Positions 1 to 11,721 are shown, counted from the stretch's first letter. The stretch: DNA of 64,000 bases from Pegoplata infirma (GCA_963921195.1 OY992537.1:51794313-51858312); one strand, 5' to 3'. The notes: generated from the letters alone by a model not told the origin. Numbers and translations: made by a program.

Positions 1-1238
1 TGTACATTGATTGATTTTTTGTACATTTGTTAAACAAACGGAACATTTTTATGTCAAAAGTTTAGACTTGGTGAAAAAGTAGTTTTGGTAGTTTTTGTTA
101 GTCGGTAGCTTATATAGTCAAACTGAGGTGGCGTCCTGTATCATTTTTAAAATTAGACACCAGCATTAAAACATTATCATTATCATTATAACATACCCAT
201 TATCATTATAACATACCCATATAATAATACCATACACCCGAGTTATCCGGAAAATGGGTCCCAAGGTCAAATATGGACCAATTGGATCTATATTTTGTGA
301 AATCTTTAGTAAATGTAAAAAAACACTCTTAAACGAAGTTTGAGCGAAATAGGCGTCTTTTTGTTGCCAATAAACCGCTTTAACTGAATATAGGGCTAAA
401 TTTTCACATGGGGCCTAAGTCCAACAATAGTCCGATTATAATCAGATTTGATTGGGTTATTAAAGAACGCGTTAAACATACACAAACAAAATTTTAATTA
501 AATACTTACAATTTTCATGAAATTAGAGCGATTTATATAAATATCGGGGAGGTTTGTATGGGGGCTACAAGAAGAACTGGCCCTATTTCTTTAAAATTCG
601 GAATGGTTCTTTATGAGTAAAAAACTCGTTTACCTGCCAAATTCCGAAAGGATATCTATTATATACGGTAATAAGAGTCATTTGAGCCAAAATTAAAGAG
701 GACCTTTTTATGGGAGCTAGGTCTTAACATGGACCGATTTTTTCCAATATCAATAGGCTTCGTCCTTGGGCCAAAAGAGACTTAAGTTTCAAATTTGAAG
801 TAAATTGATTGAGAATTGCGACCTGTATCGTGTTTACACCGTTTACGTGGACAGACAGACAGACGGACGGACATCGCTAAATCGACTCAAAAAGTGATTC
901 TGAGTCCATCGGTATACTAAAAAGTGGGTCTAGGACCAATATTTCAGGTAGTTACAAACATCAGCACAAACGGTAGAACGGTTTTTGAGACATCGCTATT
1001 TGAAGTTTGCAAAAATAATGTCAATTTTTTTCTACTTCCTTAATTATTCTTTTTCTATGCCCACAAAAAGGGGCGGACCGAAAAAAATATAACTTTTTCT
1101 CAATTTTCTGTTTGACTGGGAGTTCCTGGAATCGAAGGAAATCTGAGAAAAAATTCCGCCTAACAAGAATTTGGGTAAATTTATGTTTGACTTGAAATTC
1201 TCGATATTCCAGGAAATCGTAAAAAATAGCGTGTTATA
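1..1238 (+). repeat. INE-like interspersed repeat fragments (family A and B)
   Basis: Positions about 240-980 match the family-A repeat seen complete at 40035-40873 (shared blocks around the GACAGACAGACGGACGGACA stretch and the 'ATCGCTAAATCGACTCA' block). Positions 1-90 and about 1050-1200 look like family-B pieces (a 'TTAAACAAACGGAACATTTTTATG' type tail and a 'CCCACAAAAAGGGGCGGACCG' block). Positions about 172-222 hold a short tandem duplication of a CATTATCATTATAACATACC unit. I see no gene here. A 100-codon open frame at 1239-1541 has no recognisable domain and I do not call it. Confidence 0.6.
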
Positions 1239-1557
1239 ATGAGGGATTTGGTAAAAATAGACACCAAAATGTGGCTAAAATTTCAGGAAGATTGGACTTT
1301 ACCTTTGAAGTCCTTCCTATCTAGCACTGTAGTTTCCACATTTCTAAGCGAAAGAACATTTCAGCAATTCAAATTTGATCAGATCTTCTTAATTTTCGAA
1401 TTTACGTGGTCTAATTACCCACAACTATTTAGATTAGATTTTAAATATCAGATTTATAGGATATCGCTTAAATCCAAAAACCAGAGATGGAAAAATATGA
1501 TATTATTTTATAGAAACCCGAAAATCAACTTTTTGCAATAATGTATACATAATCACT

Positions 1558-1735
1558 AGAGCAATGGTTCTCAAACGGTTGGTCGTGACCCCCTAGGGGG
1601 TCGCGGACGAGTTTCAGGGGGGTCGCGAACAATTTTGTTAAAACCCTAAATTTTGGTAAATTTAAAAAACATTTTTTTATTGTTGTGTTATAAAAATATA
1701 CAAATACTTTTATAAAAGAAATGTAATTTTTCCAT
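1558..1735 (+). mobile_element. hAT-like left end, truncated
   Basis: The sequence GCAATGGTTCTCAAACGGTT followed by a near-palindromic GTCGTGACCCCCTAGGGGGTCGCGGAC resembles the 'CARTGGTTCTCAA...GGGTCGCGACCCC' termini of hAT (Charlie/Tip100 type) elements. No opposite end was found; a LINE fragment begins about 70-80 bp further on. Family assignment is from memory of the terminal motif. Confidence 0.4.
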
Positions 1736-2500
1736 CACTTTGTTGACCCACAGGAATGTGGAATCACCAGCGTCATCTGTACAAATGGGTGGTATAGGTA
1801 TCGAGGAATCGGACACTCTTGATGTTCTGGGCATGAAAATTCAGTGTGATGTCCGTTGGAATAAACACGTTTTTCAAGTGTCGAAAGAAGCATTCAAGTG
1901 TCTCGGTTTTTTAAGCCGGTGTAAGATGTACTTCACCTCATCCGATCTCCTAACTATTTATACCACCTACATCCGACCGAAGATGGAATACAACTCCCAT
2001 ATATGGGCAGGGGCTTCAAAGTCTATTTTGGAGCTTTTGGACCGTGTGCAAAGGAGGGCGTTGATGCTTATCAATGACAATAGGGTATCCAACTCTATTG
2101 ACTCACTGGAGCATCGTCGGAATGTGGGTTGTGTGACTCTGTTCTATCGATATTACCATGGAAAGTGTTCCGCTGAGATAAGTGAACTTATCCCTAGAGC
2201 CCGAGTTTTTGTTCGCAGCACTCGGTCGTCTAGTAGATCACATCCATTTGTTGTCGATTGTCCAGTTGATCGCACATCGCATTACAGAGAAGGTTCGTTT
2301 ATCAGTCGTACTAGCCGTATGTGGAATAATCTTCCAGCGGAGGTCTTCCCAGCTTCTTTCAATGTAGATAAATTCAAGTCAAATATCCACAAACACTACT
2401 CCCTCTTTCCTCCTCCTCACAACCTATTTTCCTGATATCAACACAATGCACTGCATTAGTAGGGGCATCCCCTAAGTGTTGGTTCAACGTAAAAAAAAAA
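1736..2500 (+). mobile_element. 5'-truncated non-LTR retrotransposon, RT C-terminal end
   Basis: An open frame from about 1740 to 2435 encodes roughly 231 residues typical of the region after the reverse-transcriptase fingers/palm in many LINE ORF2 proteins: 'DVLGMKI', 'IRPKMEYNSHIWAG', 'LLDRVQRRA', then 'SFISRTSRMWNNLPAEVFP' and a final 'FKSNIHKHY'. There is no upstream ATG; the frame simply runs in from the truncation point. The stop at 2435 is followed by a short 3' UTR and an A10 tract at 2491-2500, which I read as the poly(A) tail. The catalytic YxDD part is absent, so this is a dead 3' fragment. Clade is not certain. Confidence 0.8.
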
Positions 2501-2522
2501 GTTAGTGAGAAGCTCTGCACTA

Positions 2523-2861
2523 GAGTGTCCCTTATTTTGAAAATGTTGAAACAGTACCCGCTCATTTTTTCCTTTTGACTTAAAAATAACTGAGGAAAAA
2601 TTTTACGCCCCTACGACCACGCCTTCCCTACGCGACGGGGCCTTAAAGAGCGGGGCCTAAAAAAGCATTTTTCCATACAAACCAAATTTTTTTTTTTTTT
2701 GATTTTTATTTTTTTGTTATTGTCGTGAATAAGCTAACCAAGTAATATAATAATGAATAACAAAAAAATTAAAAATAAAAAAAAATGTTTTTTAAGTCAA
2801 ATGGAAAAAATGAGCGGGTGCCGTCTCAACATTTCCAACATTGCCAAAATAAGGGGCACTC
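2523..2861. mobile_element. MITE with GAGTG(T/C)CCCTTATTTTG ends and TA duplication
   Basis: The ends are inverted repeats: GAGTGTCCCTTATTTTG at 2523 and, on the other strand, GAGTGCCCCTTATTTTG at 2861 (16 of 17 match). The inversion continues inward through 'ACCCGCTCATTTTTTCC'. TA flanks both ends (2521-2522 and 2862-2863), as expected for a 2-bp TA target duplication. No coding capacity. Size 339 bp. It could be Tc1/mariner-mobilised, but the ends alone do not prove that. Confidence 0.75.
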
Positions 2862-2929
2862 TATTAATCACCTTAAAATTGCAAAATATGCAGTCAAAAA
2901 TAAAAAACTAGAATTTTGAAATTTTGCAC

Positions 2930-3180
2930 GGTTATGTTTTTTGATCATCAGCAGGTTGAGCTCGTAAATGGGCAAAAAGGAAAAAAGTTTCCCCTTGAAT
3001 ACCTAACCAACCTCTGAAAACACAAATTTTTTTACATGTTTTTTCATATTTTTGTTGAACAAATTGAAAATTTTTGTATTAGAAGATGTTCAAAGTAATG
3101 CGCTTGGACCCAGGGGATTAGATTATACCATTTTTTTGCACGCCACCTTTTGTGGGCGTGGATGAAAAGAATTTATTTAA
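2930..3180 (+). repeat. INE-like family-B fragment
   Basis: Contains in order the family-B blocks 'GGTTGAGCTCGTAAATGGGCAAAA', 'CCTTGAATACCTAACCAACCTCTGAAAA', 'TTTTTGTTGAACAAATTGAAAA' and a 'CCACCTTTTGTGGGCGTGG' block, which recur at about 11330-11690, 16310-16500, 29830-29990, 41430-41560 and 49830-50000. Confidence 0.6.
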
Positions 3181-3185
3181 ATAAT

Positions 3186-3427
3186 TGAACAGTTCATGCG
3201 AATAAGGACGAATAGACCATTTGTTTAATTTTATAAATGCCGATAAAAACGCAGGAAACGGTTAAAAACTAATATTTTTGTAAACTTTTTTGCATTAATG
3301 GATTAATGCATTATGCAAAAATATTGAAAAAAACATTAGTTTTTGGCCGTTTCCTGCGTTTTTTTCGTCATTTGTAAAATTATACAAATGGTCTATTCGC
3401 CTTTATTCGCATGAACTGTTCAATTGT
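3186..3427. mobile_element. Near-perfect palindromic MITE
   Basis: The left half, starting ATTGAACAGTTCATGCGAAT, is mirrored almost base for base by the right half ending ATTCGCATGAACTGTTCAAT. The centre is about 3300, where GCATTAATGGATTAATGC forms the turn. The whole 240 bp can fold into one long hairpin. A relative with the same internal blocks ('ACGGTTAAAAACTAAT', 'CCGTTTCCTGCGTTTTT') lies at 47880-48060. Confidence 0.8.
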
Positions 3428-3708
3428 ATTACTTAAGTACAAAAAGCCTAATAAATAAATTTGTAAGCATTTGTCGCGAGTAAGAAGGTACCCCCCACCG
3501 CTCCCGCCAACACTTCCTTTCTCCAACAAAAAAAGTCCCTGCCAATTTTTTTTTTAACACTTACTTGTTTGGGTTTAAATGAAAATTTTCAAGTGGAAAA
3601 TTTTTCAAATATTTTTTTTTTTTTTAATAAAAGTCAGCGGAACCCTTCGGTTCCGCTTGGCACATTGGAAAAGTTTTCTATTCGCATGTAGGCTATTTGA
3701 TTTTTGTA
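3428..3708. other. AT-rich spacer, nothing recognised
   Basis: Contains a C-rich patch (about 3490-3530) and oligo-T runs, but no coding frame with a known motif and no terminal repeats that I could pair. Confidence 0.5.
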
Positions 3709-4578
3709 CACTCAAAATAATCACTCTGTTAAAATACAGAGATACTCTGCTAAGCCAGCAGAAAATACCATAGATTTCCAACCAGCAAGATTTTTTGTTA
3801 TTTTACGAAAAAAACTCTGTAAAATGATTTCGATAAAAAAAAACTGTAAATTACAGAATTATCTGTAAAATGTTGACGAAAGCGGCCAGAATTTTACCAA
3901 GAAGCATGGATAAGTAATAAATTGACTCAAAATAACGGCAAATGCCATCATTTAAATGCGCCCGCTTAAATGTTTCGCATCTGAATGTTTCACTTTGAAA
4001 AAATTATGAATAAACTCGCTAGATGTTCTCAAGTTTTTTTTTTCATAAACCTTTCATTTTCAGTTCCACATTTGAGCGCGGTCATTCCAATAAACACTTT
4101 TATAAAATTAAAGGGTAATCGTTTAACAATGTCTTGACTTTTTCTATATATCTTTTAAATGCGCTTGATATGGCTTTTCCACAACGGTCACTATTTGATT
4201 CCTGATCAATTTCTCATCCCTTAATGTGCAAGTTTTGTTGGAAATTGGGAAATGCCCGCTTTAATACTTCCGCTTGCCCGCTTTAATACTTCCAAATTGT
4301 AATTTTACGTTTTTTTATTTTGGCAAAAATTAAAATTTTTTGTACGTGTAACTCCAATTTAACACGACATCCTCGAAAATTTACCAGATTTTATTGTAAT
4401 TTCAGACGATTTTTAAAGAGGTGTTGAAATATTTGGAAGTTTTTTGAGTTTTCGGTCACAAGAAAATGCAAAGTATTTTCTTAAAATCTGTATTTTGGCA
4501 GATAACTTTGTCAAATATCTGTCGAATTGAGATTACAGTCATTTTACAGAGTATTTAACAGAGTAATTTTTTTGAGTG
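3709..4578. mobile_element. CAC-type TIR element, 'CAGAGTA/TGTTAAAAT' family
   Basis: It starts CACTCAAAATAATCACTCTG and ends ...CAGAGTAATTTTTTTGAGTG, an inverted pair. TA flanks both ends (3707-3708, 4579-4580). The arms repeat short words such as CTGTAAAAT/ATTTTACAG and TCTGTTAAA. The interior (about 4030-4330) is unlike the arms and is not recognised. No transposase. Size 870 bp. Confidence 0.75.
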
Positions 4579-4580
4579 TA

Positions 4581-5804
4581 GCTATCCAAATACGACTGTT
4601 GATTAAAACATGCTGAGTTTTATTTTTTTTTTAATTATAAAAAATCTTCAAAATAAACAAATTGCATAATTAAGTAGTTTAAAGTAGAATAAATAATTTT
4701 GAATTAATAAAAATTCTCATTCATAACCTGTAGTATAATAAGTAGTAGAGTCGGTAAATACATATATTTGACCAGTGGCGCATGCCTAAAGTCAATATAC
4801 GCAAAATATTTATTATGACAACATTAACTTGCAGCGGTCTTGTTAAACTTGAATATCCAATTAAATATTCTACCAACACTTTTATTTTTTTAATACGTAT
4901 TTTAAATGAAACGTTAGGAATATTCAAAAAAAATATTTGCCATATCGAAAGATTTAAATCATAAAAAAAAAATAATTAAAATTCATGCTTTAGTTTAAAT
5001 GTTAACGCCTTTTTTAACCTTGAGTTTAAAAAAAAAAAATATTTCTAAGCAAATGAAAAATTATTTTAATAAAACACACCTATTTTTTCCATATTACAAT
5101 ATTTTAGAAGTTATTCTAGCAAAAGATTATTGTGACAGAAAGAAAATTTAGCAAACCTTGTAAATTTCAAATATTGTCATTAACAATATTATTTATTAAA
5201 AAAATGTAAAGGAAAAAAATATTAAAAAAAATATATTTTTGTGAGTATATTGCAACACGCTAGTTTTTAATCTTTTCACTTTGTGTAATTGATGAAATCA
5301 ATCATTTATTTTAACTTGTATATATTTTTTTTATTGCAATACATTATTTGCTGCATATGACATTTATGTCCCCATTAAATGAGGTTATCTTAAATTTATG
5401 TTTTTTTAGCATTGTAAAGTTAAAAAATTGAATTGACTTGTTTACTAAAATATAAATAATATCTCACATGTAGGTCTTTTACGTCAATTAAATTAAAAAA
5501 ATAATCAGTTAATAGTGATAAGGGATTCTGACGAAAAGATTTCGAGTAGAGTGTTCAAAACCGAAAATAGGTTAACCCGTATTTTTCATTTTAAAAATTC
5601 GACCGGTTTCGAATAATTTTAAATTGCGAATATTTAACAAATCGATTATAGATAGGAATTGATTTTTTTTAATAATATCATTAATTGTCAATACTAAAAA
5701 AATATTAAAAAAAAAAAATTTCGAAGTCAATTTTATAAGTGAAAGACTTATCCCACTAAAATTAAATTTTTTGTTGTTAATTAGCTTATCAAGTTAAATA
5801 TTTA
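4581..5804. other. AT-rich non-coding stretch
   Basis: Long A/T runs and low-complexity sequence. Short open frames on both strands around 4720-4960 overlap each other antisense and have no domain, so I do not call them. Part of 5530-5620 has near-random composition but no feature I can name. Confidence 0.5.
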
Positions 5805-5957
5805 TTAACCCTCTAACCGGCAGCCCCGCCTCTAGACGGGGTATACAAAATTGACCCACAATGTATCAAATTATTTTTGTATGCCAATCAAGGGTTGATA
5901 GGGACTTTCGTTAGACTTCAATTGGCCCGTACATGTTTTCACTGTTGTGATCAGACA

Positions 5958-6955
5958 TATATGAGGCATTCCACACCAAATGTCCCGCTACAGAAAAACA
6001 TGTGTCCCGAAAATTTCTGAATAGATGGTTTGGATAGCCCTATATGGAACTAAGAAAATTGCGTTTTTGGTTTTACAAATTTTCAAAAACTGGGCTTAGA
6101 AGGCGTGGTCAAATATTGGAAAAATGGTCAAATTTGTGGCGAGTTGCCTTGATTAAATATTTATCACATTAAAACGGAATGCACCACAATCTCAAAAATT
6201 TACATTCCTATATAGTTTTGTATGGGCTATCGACTAAAATTTTTTTTTTTGGAAAATTTTCAGAACCCGTTCTGAAATTTTCCATTTTTTAAAAATGTCA
6301 ATTTATTAAAAAACATGCCAATTTTTTTTCCTTTTTTAAATTTTTTTTTTTAAAGTTTAGATGTTTGTCCATTAGGGATATAACCATTTGCATATTTTTG
6401 AAAATATCAAAAAGGGCCTATCATAGTGAGAAAGTACATAGAAAATCAATAAGAAATGCGTCCTCTTTTTTTCGCGAATGTTAAAAAAGGTTCGGCACCG
6501 ATAGCGATGAAGCTTTTGCTAATATTTTTTTTCAAATATTTATTCAACCCATGTTTCAAATGTTAAAAATCATACTGCTAATTTTTCTAGTTTTATTTTT
6601 GTTGTAAAACGACGAAAATCAAAATAACGTTGAAAGGGACGGATTCCCACCATAAAACATACAAAAATTAAAATTGGAGGTGTTTTAGAAATTGCAATCG
6701 GTGCCGAAGGTTTTTGGACCAAAATGACCCCGGATACCGTTTTTTGTTATCAGTATAACATTGCCCATACCGTTATGATAGGTTCTTATTTTGGTTATAC
6801 CCCTATTGTCCATCCACACAAAAAAATTCAGAAACACGTTCTTCGTTTTTTTCGAGAAAATCGCATTTGAACTTTAAATTTCATAAAAATTTTGTAATTT
6901 GCTTATATTTTCTTGATTTAACGTTGCGAATGAGTAATATTTATGCAATTGATAT
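5958..6955. mobile_element. Single arm of a GGCATTCC foldback element
   Basis: It begins TGAGGCATTCCACACCAAAT and continues with blocks shared with the complete foldback at 17804-18862: 'GGATAGCCCTATAT', 'AAACTGGGCTTAGAAGGCG', 'GGCGAGTTGCCTTGATTAAA', 'CCCGTTCTGAAATTTTCC' and 'CCATCCACACAAAAAAATTC'. About 6360-6785 is extra sequence not seen in the other copy. The second arm is missing. Confidence 0.65.
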
Positions 6956-7079
6956 GCCTAGAAGTATAGCCCGTCTAGAGGCGGCCTTCCCCATTAGAGG
7001 GTGCTTTTTTCTGGTTATTTCTGATACTTTTATTTTGATTTTTTCTATTTCTACACAATTTCTTTAATAATCCTATTTT

Positions 7080-7510
7080 TATACCCCCCCCCACTTATTG
7101 TTAAGACATTTTAGAGATGTCCGATTTTAAGACATTTTAGAGATGTCCGTCTGTCTGTCCGTCTGTGGAAATGGTGATCACGGCCAAATTTGAGCGAAAT
7201 CGGTTCAGCGGTTCAAAAGTTATGAAAGACACCTCGAAAATTTTGGTACATTCAACATAACCTAAAAATACAAAATGCTTTAATTCGGCTGCTGATTGAC
7301 ACATGTGAACAGAATTGATCACCAAATGGTATTTAAACAAGTAAGAACATATTTTTTACAAAATCAAAATTTTCGTCAAATTTTTTTTTAACCAAAAAAT
7401 TTTTTCCGCTGATTTTTTTTCAAAATTTTTCGTTTGTTTTTTTTTTGCAAATAAATTTTTTTACATTGTGGAGGGTATCAATACATTCGGCAAGGTCGAA
7501 TTTCACCTTT
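7080..7510 (+). repeat. INE-like family-C fragment
   Basis: Starts at a 'GTATACCCCCCCC'-like hinge and includes GATGTCCGTCTGTCTGTCC, 'AAATCGGTTCAGCGGTTCAAAAGTTATG', 'TTCGGCTGCTGATTG' and a closing 'GGAGGGTATCAATACATTCGG'. The order of a phased GTCCGTCTGTC tract and an end block GGGTAT is that of Drosophila INE-1. A reverse-oriented relative is at about 25560-25960. Confidence 0.55.
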
Positions 7511-7748
7511 TTACTTGTTTTATAATGCTCTCTTTATTTTTTATATGAAAACAAAAAATGCACTCAAAAAATATTTTTTAACAAAAATTGTTAGAAAAAA
7601 ATTAAATTTTTTAAGTAATTTTTATATATTTTTTTTAATCCGTTACTTGGCAAGACCGCCTCTAGGCGGGGTACCAACAATTTCATCTAGACGGAAAACC
7701 GCTAAGTTTTTGATATTTCTGATTACAGAAATGGACTTTCCGTGCCCA

Positions 7749-8323
7749 AGGTTAGGTTAGGTTAGGGTGGCGGTGTACGATTTACACCTCGCATAGACCT
7801 TTTGGTCCATAACAAAACTTTTTTTTTTTCTTTTTCCGCTAGCGTCGCAAGTTAAACACGTTCAAAATCATTGCGAATCTCATTAATATTCTAAGATCCA
7901 TTCGCGTTATATCCTCCAAAGTATTAAAGCTTATCTGACCAGTAATCGATCGGCGACTTATTGCCACCGCTGGACAGTGACAAAGTATGTGTTCTATCGT
8001 TTCATCCACTCCTGGTGAGCCGCATCTTTTACAACTGGCGTCCGGGATGAGTCTAATATTCTTAGCATGAATGCCGATGAGACAGTGACCAGTTATTGTT
8101 CCCGTCAGAGCCCGACATTCCCTTCTCGTAAGTGATAAAAGGTATTCAGTTTTCCCTTGGTCATAAGTTGGCCATAAAGTTCTGCTGATTTTGCATGTTG
8201 TTAGTTGTCCCCACTTCCTGTTCGCTACTGCAACATTTATGGAATCCCGTCTTTTTTTGAAGTGTTGGAGCGGTGGTAAAACTAGCACCGTGGTACCTAC
8301 ACCATCAGCTCCAAGTTTCGCGA
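7749..8323 (-). mobile_element. 5'-truncated LINE (RNase-H/LOA-I type C terminus), (TTAGG)n tail
   Basis: The minus strand encodes, from about 8323 to the stop at 7839, the last ~160 residues of an ORF2 protein. It contains 'LTGHCLIG-H'-type text ('ITGHCLIGIHAK') and the zinc-binding CKRCGSPG...ETIEHILCHC region that follows the RNase H domain in I/LOA/R1-like LINEs. A 3' UTR of ~70 bp ends in a TTAGG-type run at 7750-7767. Flanking direct repeats TCCGTGCCCA (7739-7748 and 8324-8333) give the target duplication and set the limits. The N-terminal residues of the longer open frame (up to 8369) come from the host element, not the LINE. Confidence 0.85.
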
Positions 8324-8391
8324 TCCGTGCCCATATTAGTCTAGAAATATATTTTTTATTGAAAAACAAAAATGACCGGTTAGAGGGTTAA

Positions 8392-9888
8392 AACAAATTG
8401 AAAAAAATGGCTTATGTGAAAGTTTTTTTTATGTCTAAAGTTTAACCCCAACTGGTTTAAATTGTCCTATTTGTATAAAAATATAAACATACAGCTTTTA
8501 GGTCAAAACATATTTTACCTGGTGTTCGACGAAATGCAATTTTTTTTACTTTTTTTTAGTTTTGACAAACAACGATATTAGTTGTGATGTTGCTCTAAAT
8601 AATACAAATTCATAAAAAAACATAATTCCTAACTGTGACATATTTATCGTATTCTAAAATGTATTAAAAAACAGCAGAAAATGCGTTTTATGCCCTATTT
8701 TCATAATTTATGTATGTATTTTATGTTTCGAAACAATTATTTCCAAAACATCAAAAAAATCGATTTGTAAAATATTTACGGAATATTTTAGAAATCATAG
8801 AAGTGCTTAATTGTATCAAATTATTGTATAAAATCACATTTAAAGGATGTTCCTAGATATTCCCTATCTCTTTAATGTCGCGATATTTCTACAGCACATT
8901 CACTTACTATATGTTTATAAGGGTGGCACGAATACTGACATTTTCGAATTTGGCGATCGCCGAACAAATTACGGTTCGTTTTGGCCTAAAAGCTCTATGT
9001 TTTGGATTAAAATCTATGACGACCCTTACAGGACCCAACGGGGTCTCGATCCAAAAGGGTCTTGACCCATGGGGTTCGAACCCATTTTTGAAATTTGCAA
9101 AAAAAAATGGCGGTTTTATCCTACGCTCAAGAAATTTTTTAAAAAAAAGTCTAAAAATTTCATTCCGTCGACACTTTTGTAGAACTTGAGACAATCTTTC
9201 ATTTAAAAAAAAAATTTGAGCCAAATCCTATCATTTAACCTGTGGTGCCCTTCGATCAAAGTTTTGGAGTTTTAGAAAATTTCCACCAAAATTTTGGATT
9301 TTTGAAAATGACAAAATTAAAAAATGAAAAAAAATATCTTGTGATACATTCAGCCTAACCATAGAAAAATAAAATATATTTAAATCCATCTTTTAATTTT
9401 ATTTCCATACAAATTGTTTTTGTTTTTAAAATCGACTTTTAAAAAATGTATTGAAAATTTTAAATTTAAATCAAAACTTTTGTTAAAACAGACTTTTTGT
9501 TTTCTTGTGGTAAGGGCCATTATTTTTATTAATTTAAGCATGCTGAATACGAATATCAAAAAATTTATAAAATCGGTCGAGCGGTTTTCGGCATTTAAAA
9601 TTTGTCAAAAAAATTGTTTTTTTAATACTTTTAAGAAATTTATTTTAAAAAAAATCTCAAAATTTCTTTACCTTAACCCTTTCATAGAGCTTGATACAAT
9701 CTTTCATTTGAGCCTAATTTGTGCCAAATCCGATAATTTTCACCCGTGGTGCACTTCGATCAAAGTTTAGAGTTTTTGGTGGAAAGTTTCTAAAAATCCA
9801 TACATTTTATCGATGGGCTCCACGGATTAAAATAATCGGATTTGGCTCAAATTAAGTTTAAATGGAAGATTGTCTTAAGCTTTATGAA
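8392..9888. repeat. AT-rich region with diverged dispersed-repeat copies
   Basis: Two diverged copies of one block lie at about 9180-9330 and 9680-9880. Both contain 'GA-ACAATCTTTCATTT', 'GAGCC(T)AA', 'CCTGTGGTGCCCTTCGATCAAAGTTT'. The same block recurs at 40990-41110 and 41330-41430. Upstream, 8920-9080 holds 'AACGGGGTCTCGATCCAAAAGG' and similar near-repeats. Open frames of 100-118 codons here lie antisense to each other and have no domain, so I treat them as chance. Confidence 0.5.
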
Positions 9889-10459
9889 CACTCAGAAAAT
9901 TATGTAAGTTACTACATGTTAGTTATTTGTATATTTTACAGTAGTTAGTTATTTTTAACTACAAAGTCAGTTGTTTTTGTATGAAAAATATCAAACAACT
10001 ATTTCTGTTAGTTATTTTAAGTCGTTTTTTGGAACAACTAACAAAAAAGTACTGTGATATAGTAACAGTTATTTAAAGTAGTTAATTTTATTTTTTTTTA
10101 TCTCTGAAAAATTTTCAAAGTTTTTTCCAAAAAATAAAAATAAGTTTTAGTTTTTTATATTTTTCACAACTTTAAAAAAAAAAAATTGGAAAAAATTTGG
10201 TCTTACATTGTTTTCTAAAAAATTTTTTTGAAAAAAAAAAATTATATACATATTTATTATTTTTTTTTACTACATGTTAGTTGTTTTGACTACAAATGTA
10301 AGTAGTTTTTACTACATAAGTCAGTTGTTTTTTATCAGTTAAAATAACTAACATTGTTAGTTGATTTAACTGAAAAAGTAGTTGACCCCAAAACAACTTA
10401 CAAAGTAGTTATTTTAACTGACATTTTCAGTTGATTTTACTAACATAATTTTTTGAGTG
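9889..10459. mobile_element. CAC-type TIR element, 'AGTTATTTTAACT' family
   Basis: Starts CACTCAGAAAATTATGTAAG and ends ...TTAGTAAC-complement...ATTTTTTGAGTG; AA flanks both sides (9887-9888, 10460-10461). The arms are packed with the words AGTTGTTTT, TAGTTATTT and CAGTTATTTTAACTG, in inverted order on the two sides. Close relatives lie at 57775-58312 and 62241-62680, with partial ones at 44990-45090 and 57350-57701. Non-coding, 571 bp. Confidence 0.8.
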
Positions 10460-11721
10460 AAAGGGTTAACGCAAAGACATTTTGAGACTTTTTTAAGGAA
10501 GGAATCTAGCTCTTCTATTTTTGACTAAAAAAAAGGACTTACAATTAGAATCAATCATGGTTCAATAATATACATACATAATTTATGGGGTCCCCGACCG
10601 ATATTTTGATGCATTGCAAACAGAATGAAAAAGTAAGTATACTTGTTTGCCCTAAAAACTTGCCAAAAAAAACTAAAATTCGACAAAAAAAAAATTTAAA
10701 ACTGCTTTATTTGAGCAAAATCTAATAAGATTAGCAATCGTGTTAGCATTTTATGCCGAAAATGTCGAACTCTTTTTATTTTATTTTCCCATGAAAATAT
10801 TTATATTTGCACTGTTCCCCAAAATAGAAAAAAAAAATGGCAGGTGTAATAACACCTTTATCATTTTGCAACAGTAGGTCAGTACTCCGATCAACACGTC
10901 TTAAGACTTATAAGTTAAGTGTAACCCTAATGCGGGCCAGATAACAATTGTTTGTTACAAGTCGTTGCACTTTTATAACCCTTGATTGTTGCGCACTGTT
11001 AGCCGTTATTGTTTGCACAATCAGACAGAACATTTCGGTGTCTGTATATGAATGCCCTACTAATTCGGCTAGATATATAAGTTTGTCACTCCATTTGTAC
11101 TTATATGTTTGTGTTCATGGGCTGGTTAAGTTCATAAATGGACTGAATTGGATCAGGGGGAAAAAGTATCCACATTAAAACAAAAAAACGCCATTTTACA
11201 TGTCGAGGGTCAAGGACCCCATAAAATATATATATTATTGATCCATGATCGATTCTAAGACCTTCTGTGAATGTTCATCCGTCAGTCTGTTGATAAAAAA
11301 GCTAATCTCCTAATGTTTGTCTTATGGTCCTAGGCAGGTTAAGTTCGTTGATAGGCAAAATCTATGGGGAAAAAATTCCCCTCTGAAGAACTAAATCTAC
11401 CTCTGAAAAACGTGAATTTTTCATGTTTTTTTATATTTTTGCTCAACAAAGGAAACATTTTTATACAAGAAAAAAAGTCCTACATTTAGATACAAGGGGT
11501 TACAAAATTTCGGTTTTTTCGGCCCGCCCCTTTTGTGGGCGTGAATTCAAAATAATGATAAAATTTTCCAATATCATGTCTTATATCAAAGTTTATGATA
11601 TTTTACGCTATCACTTGTCTTTTTTTAGCAAATGTAACATTTTTGTATCAAAAAACGTTATAAATCCTGCATTTGTACTTAGAGGGCGTGGATAGAAACA
11701 ATTAATTAAATAATGATATTG
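10460..11721 (+). repeat. INE-like family-B copy, near full length
   Basis: Contains 'ATGGGGTCCCCGACCGATATT' (about 10585), 'GGACCCCATAAAATATATAT' with 'TTGATCCATGATCGATTCTA' (about 11215-11260), 'GTTCATCCGTCAGTCTG', 'GGCAGGTTAAGTTCG', 'CCTCTGAAGAACTAAATC', and 'GGCCCGCCCCTTTTGTGGGCGTG' (about 11520-11545). The chain 'ATAAAGTATATATATT.TTGATC', a GTCCGTCTGTC tract, an 'AGCTAGA' block and a 'GGGCGTG' block parallels Drosophila INE-1/DINE-1 (Helentron-associated). A 76-codon frame at 10948 has no known motif. Confidence 0.6.

Larger units (their letters stand above)
5809..8387. mobile_element. piggyBac-like non-autonomous element, interrupted
   Basis: TTAA (5805-5808) followed by CCCTCTAACCGG at the left, and CCGGTTAGAGGG followed by TTAA (8388-8391) at the right. 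These are exact 12-bp inverted ends with the TTAA duplication typical of piggyBac. Next to the left end is an imperfect palindrome CCCCGCCTCTAGACGGGG; inverted or diverged copies recur at about 6965-7000 and 7649-7672, so two or more related copies may be superimposed. The body has been filled by a foldback arm, an INE-like piece and a LINE. No transposase remains. Confidence 0.7.

Noticed and set aside
1239..1541. 100-codon plus-strand open frame
   Set aside because: AT-driven composition, no domain or homologue that I recognise, and it lies between repeat fragments.
3186..3427. microRNA precursor from the long hairpin
   Set aside because: The 240-bp near-perfect palindrome has a MITE relative at 47876-48070. 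A siRNA source is possible, but nothing marks it as a microRNA gene.
8847..9770. Overlapping frames of 72-118 codons on both strands
   Set aside because: Sense and antisense frames cover the same bases and include dispersed repeat blocks found elsewhere; none has a domain.
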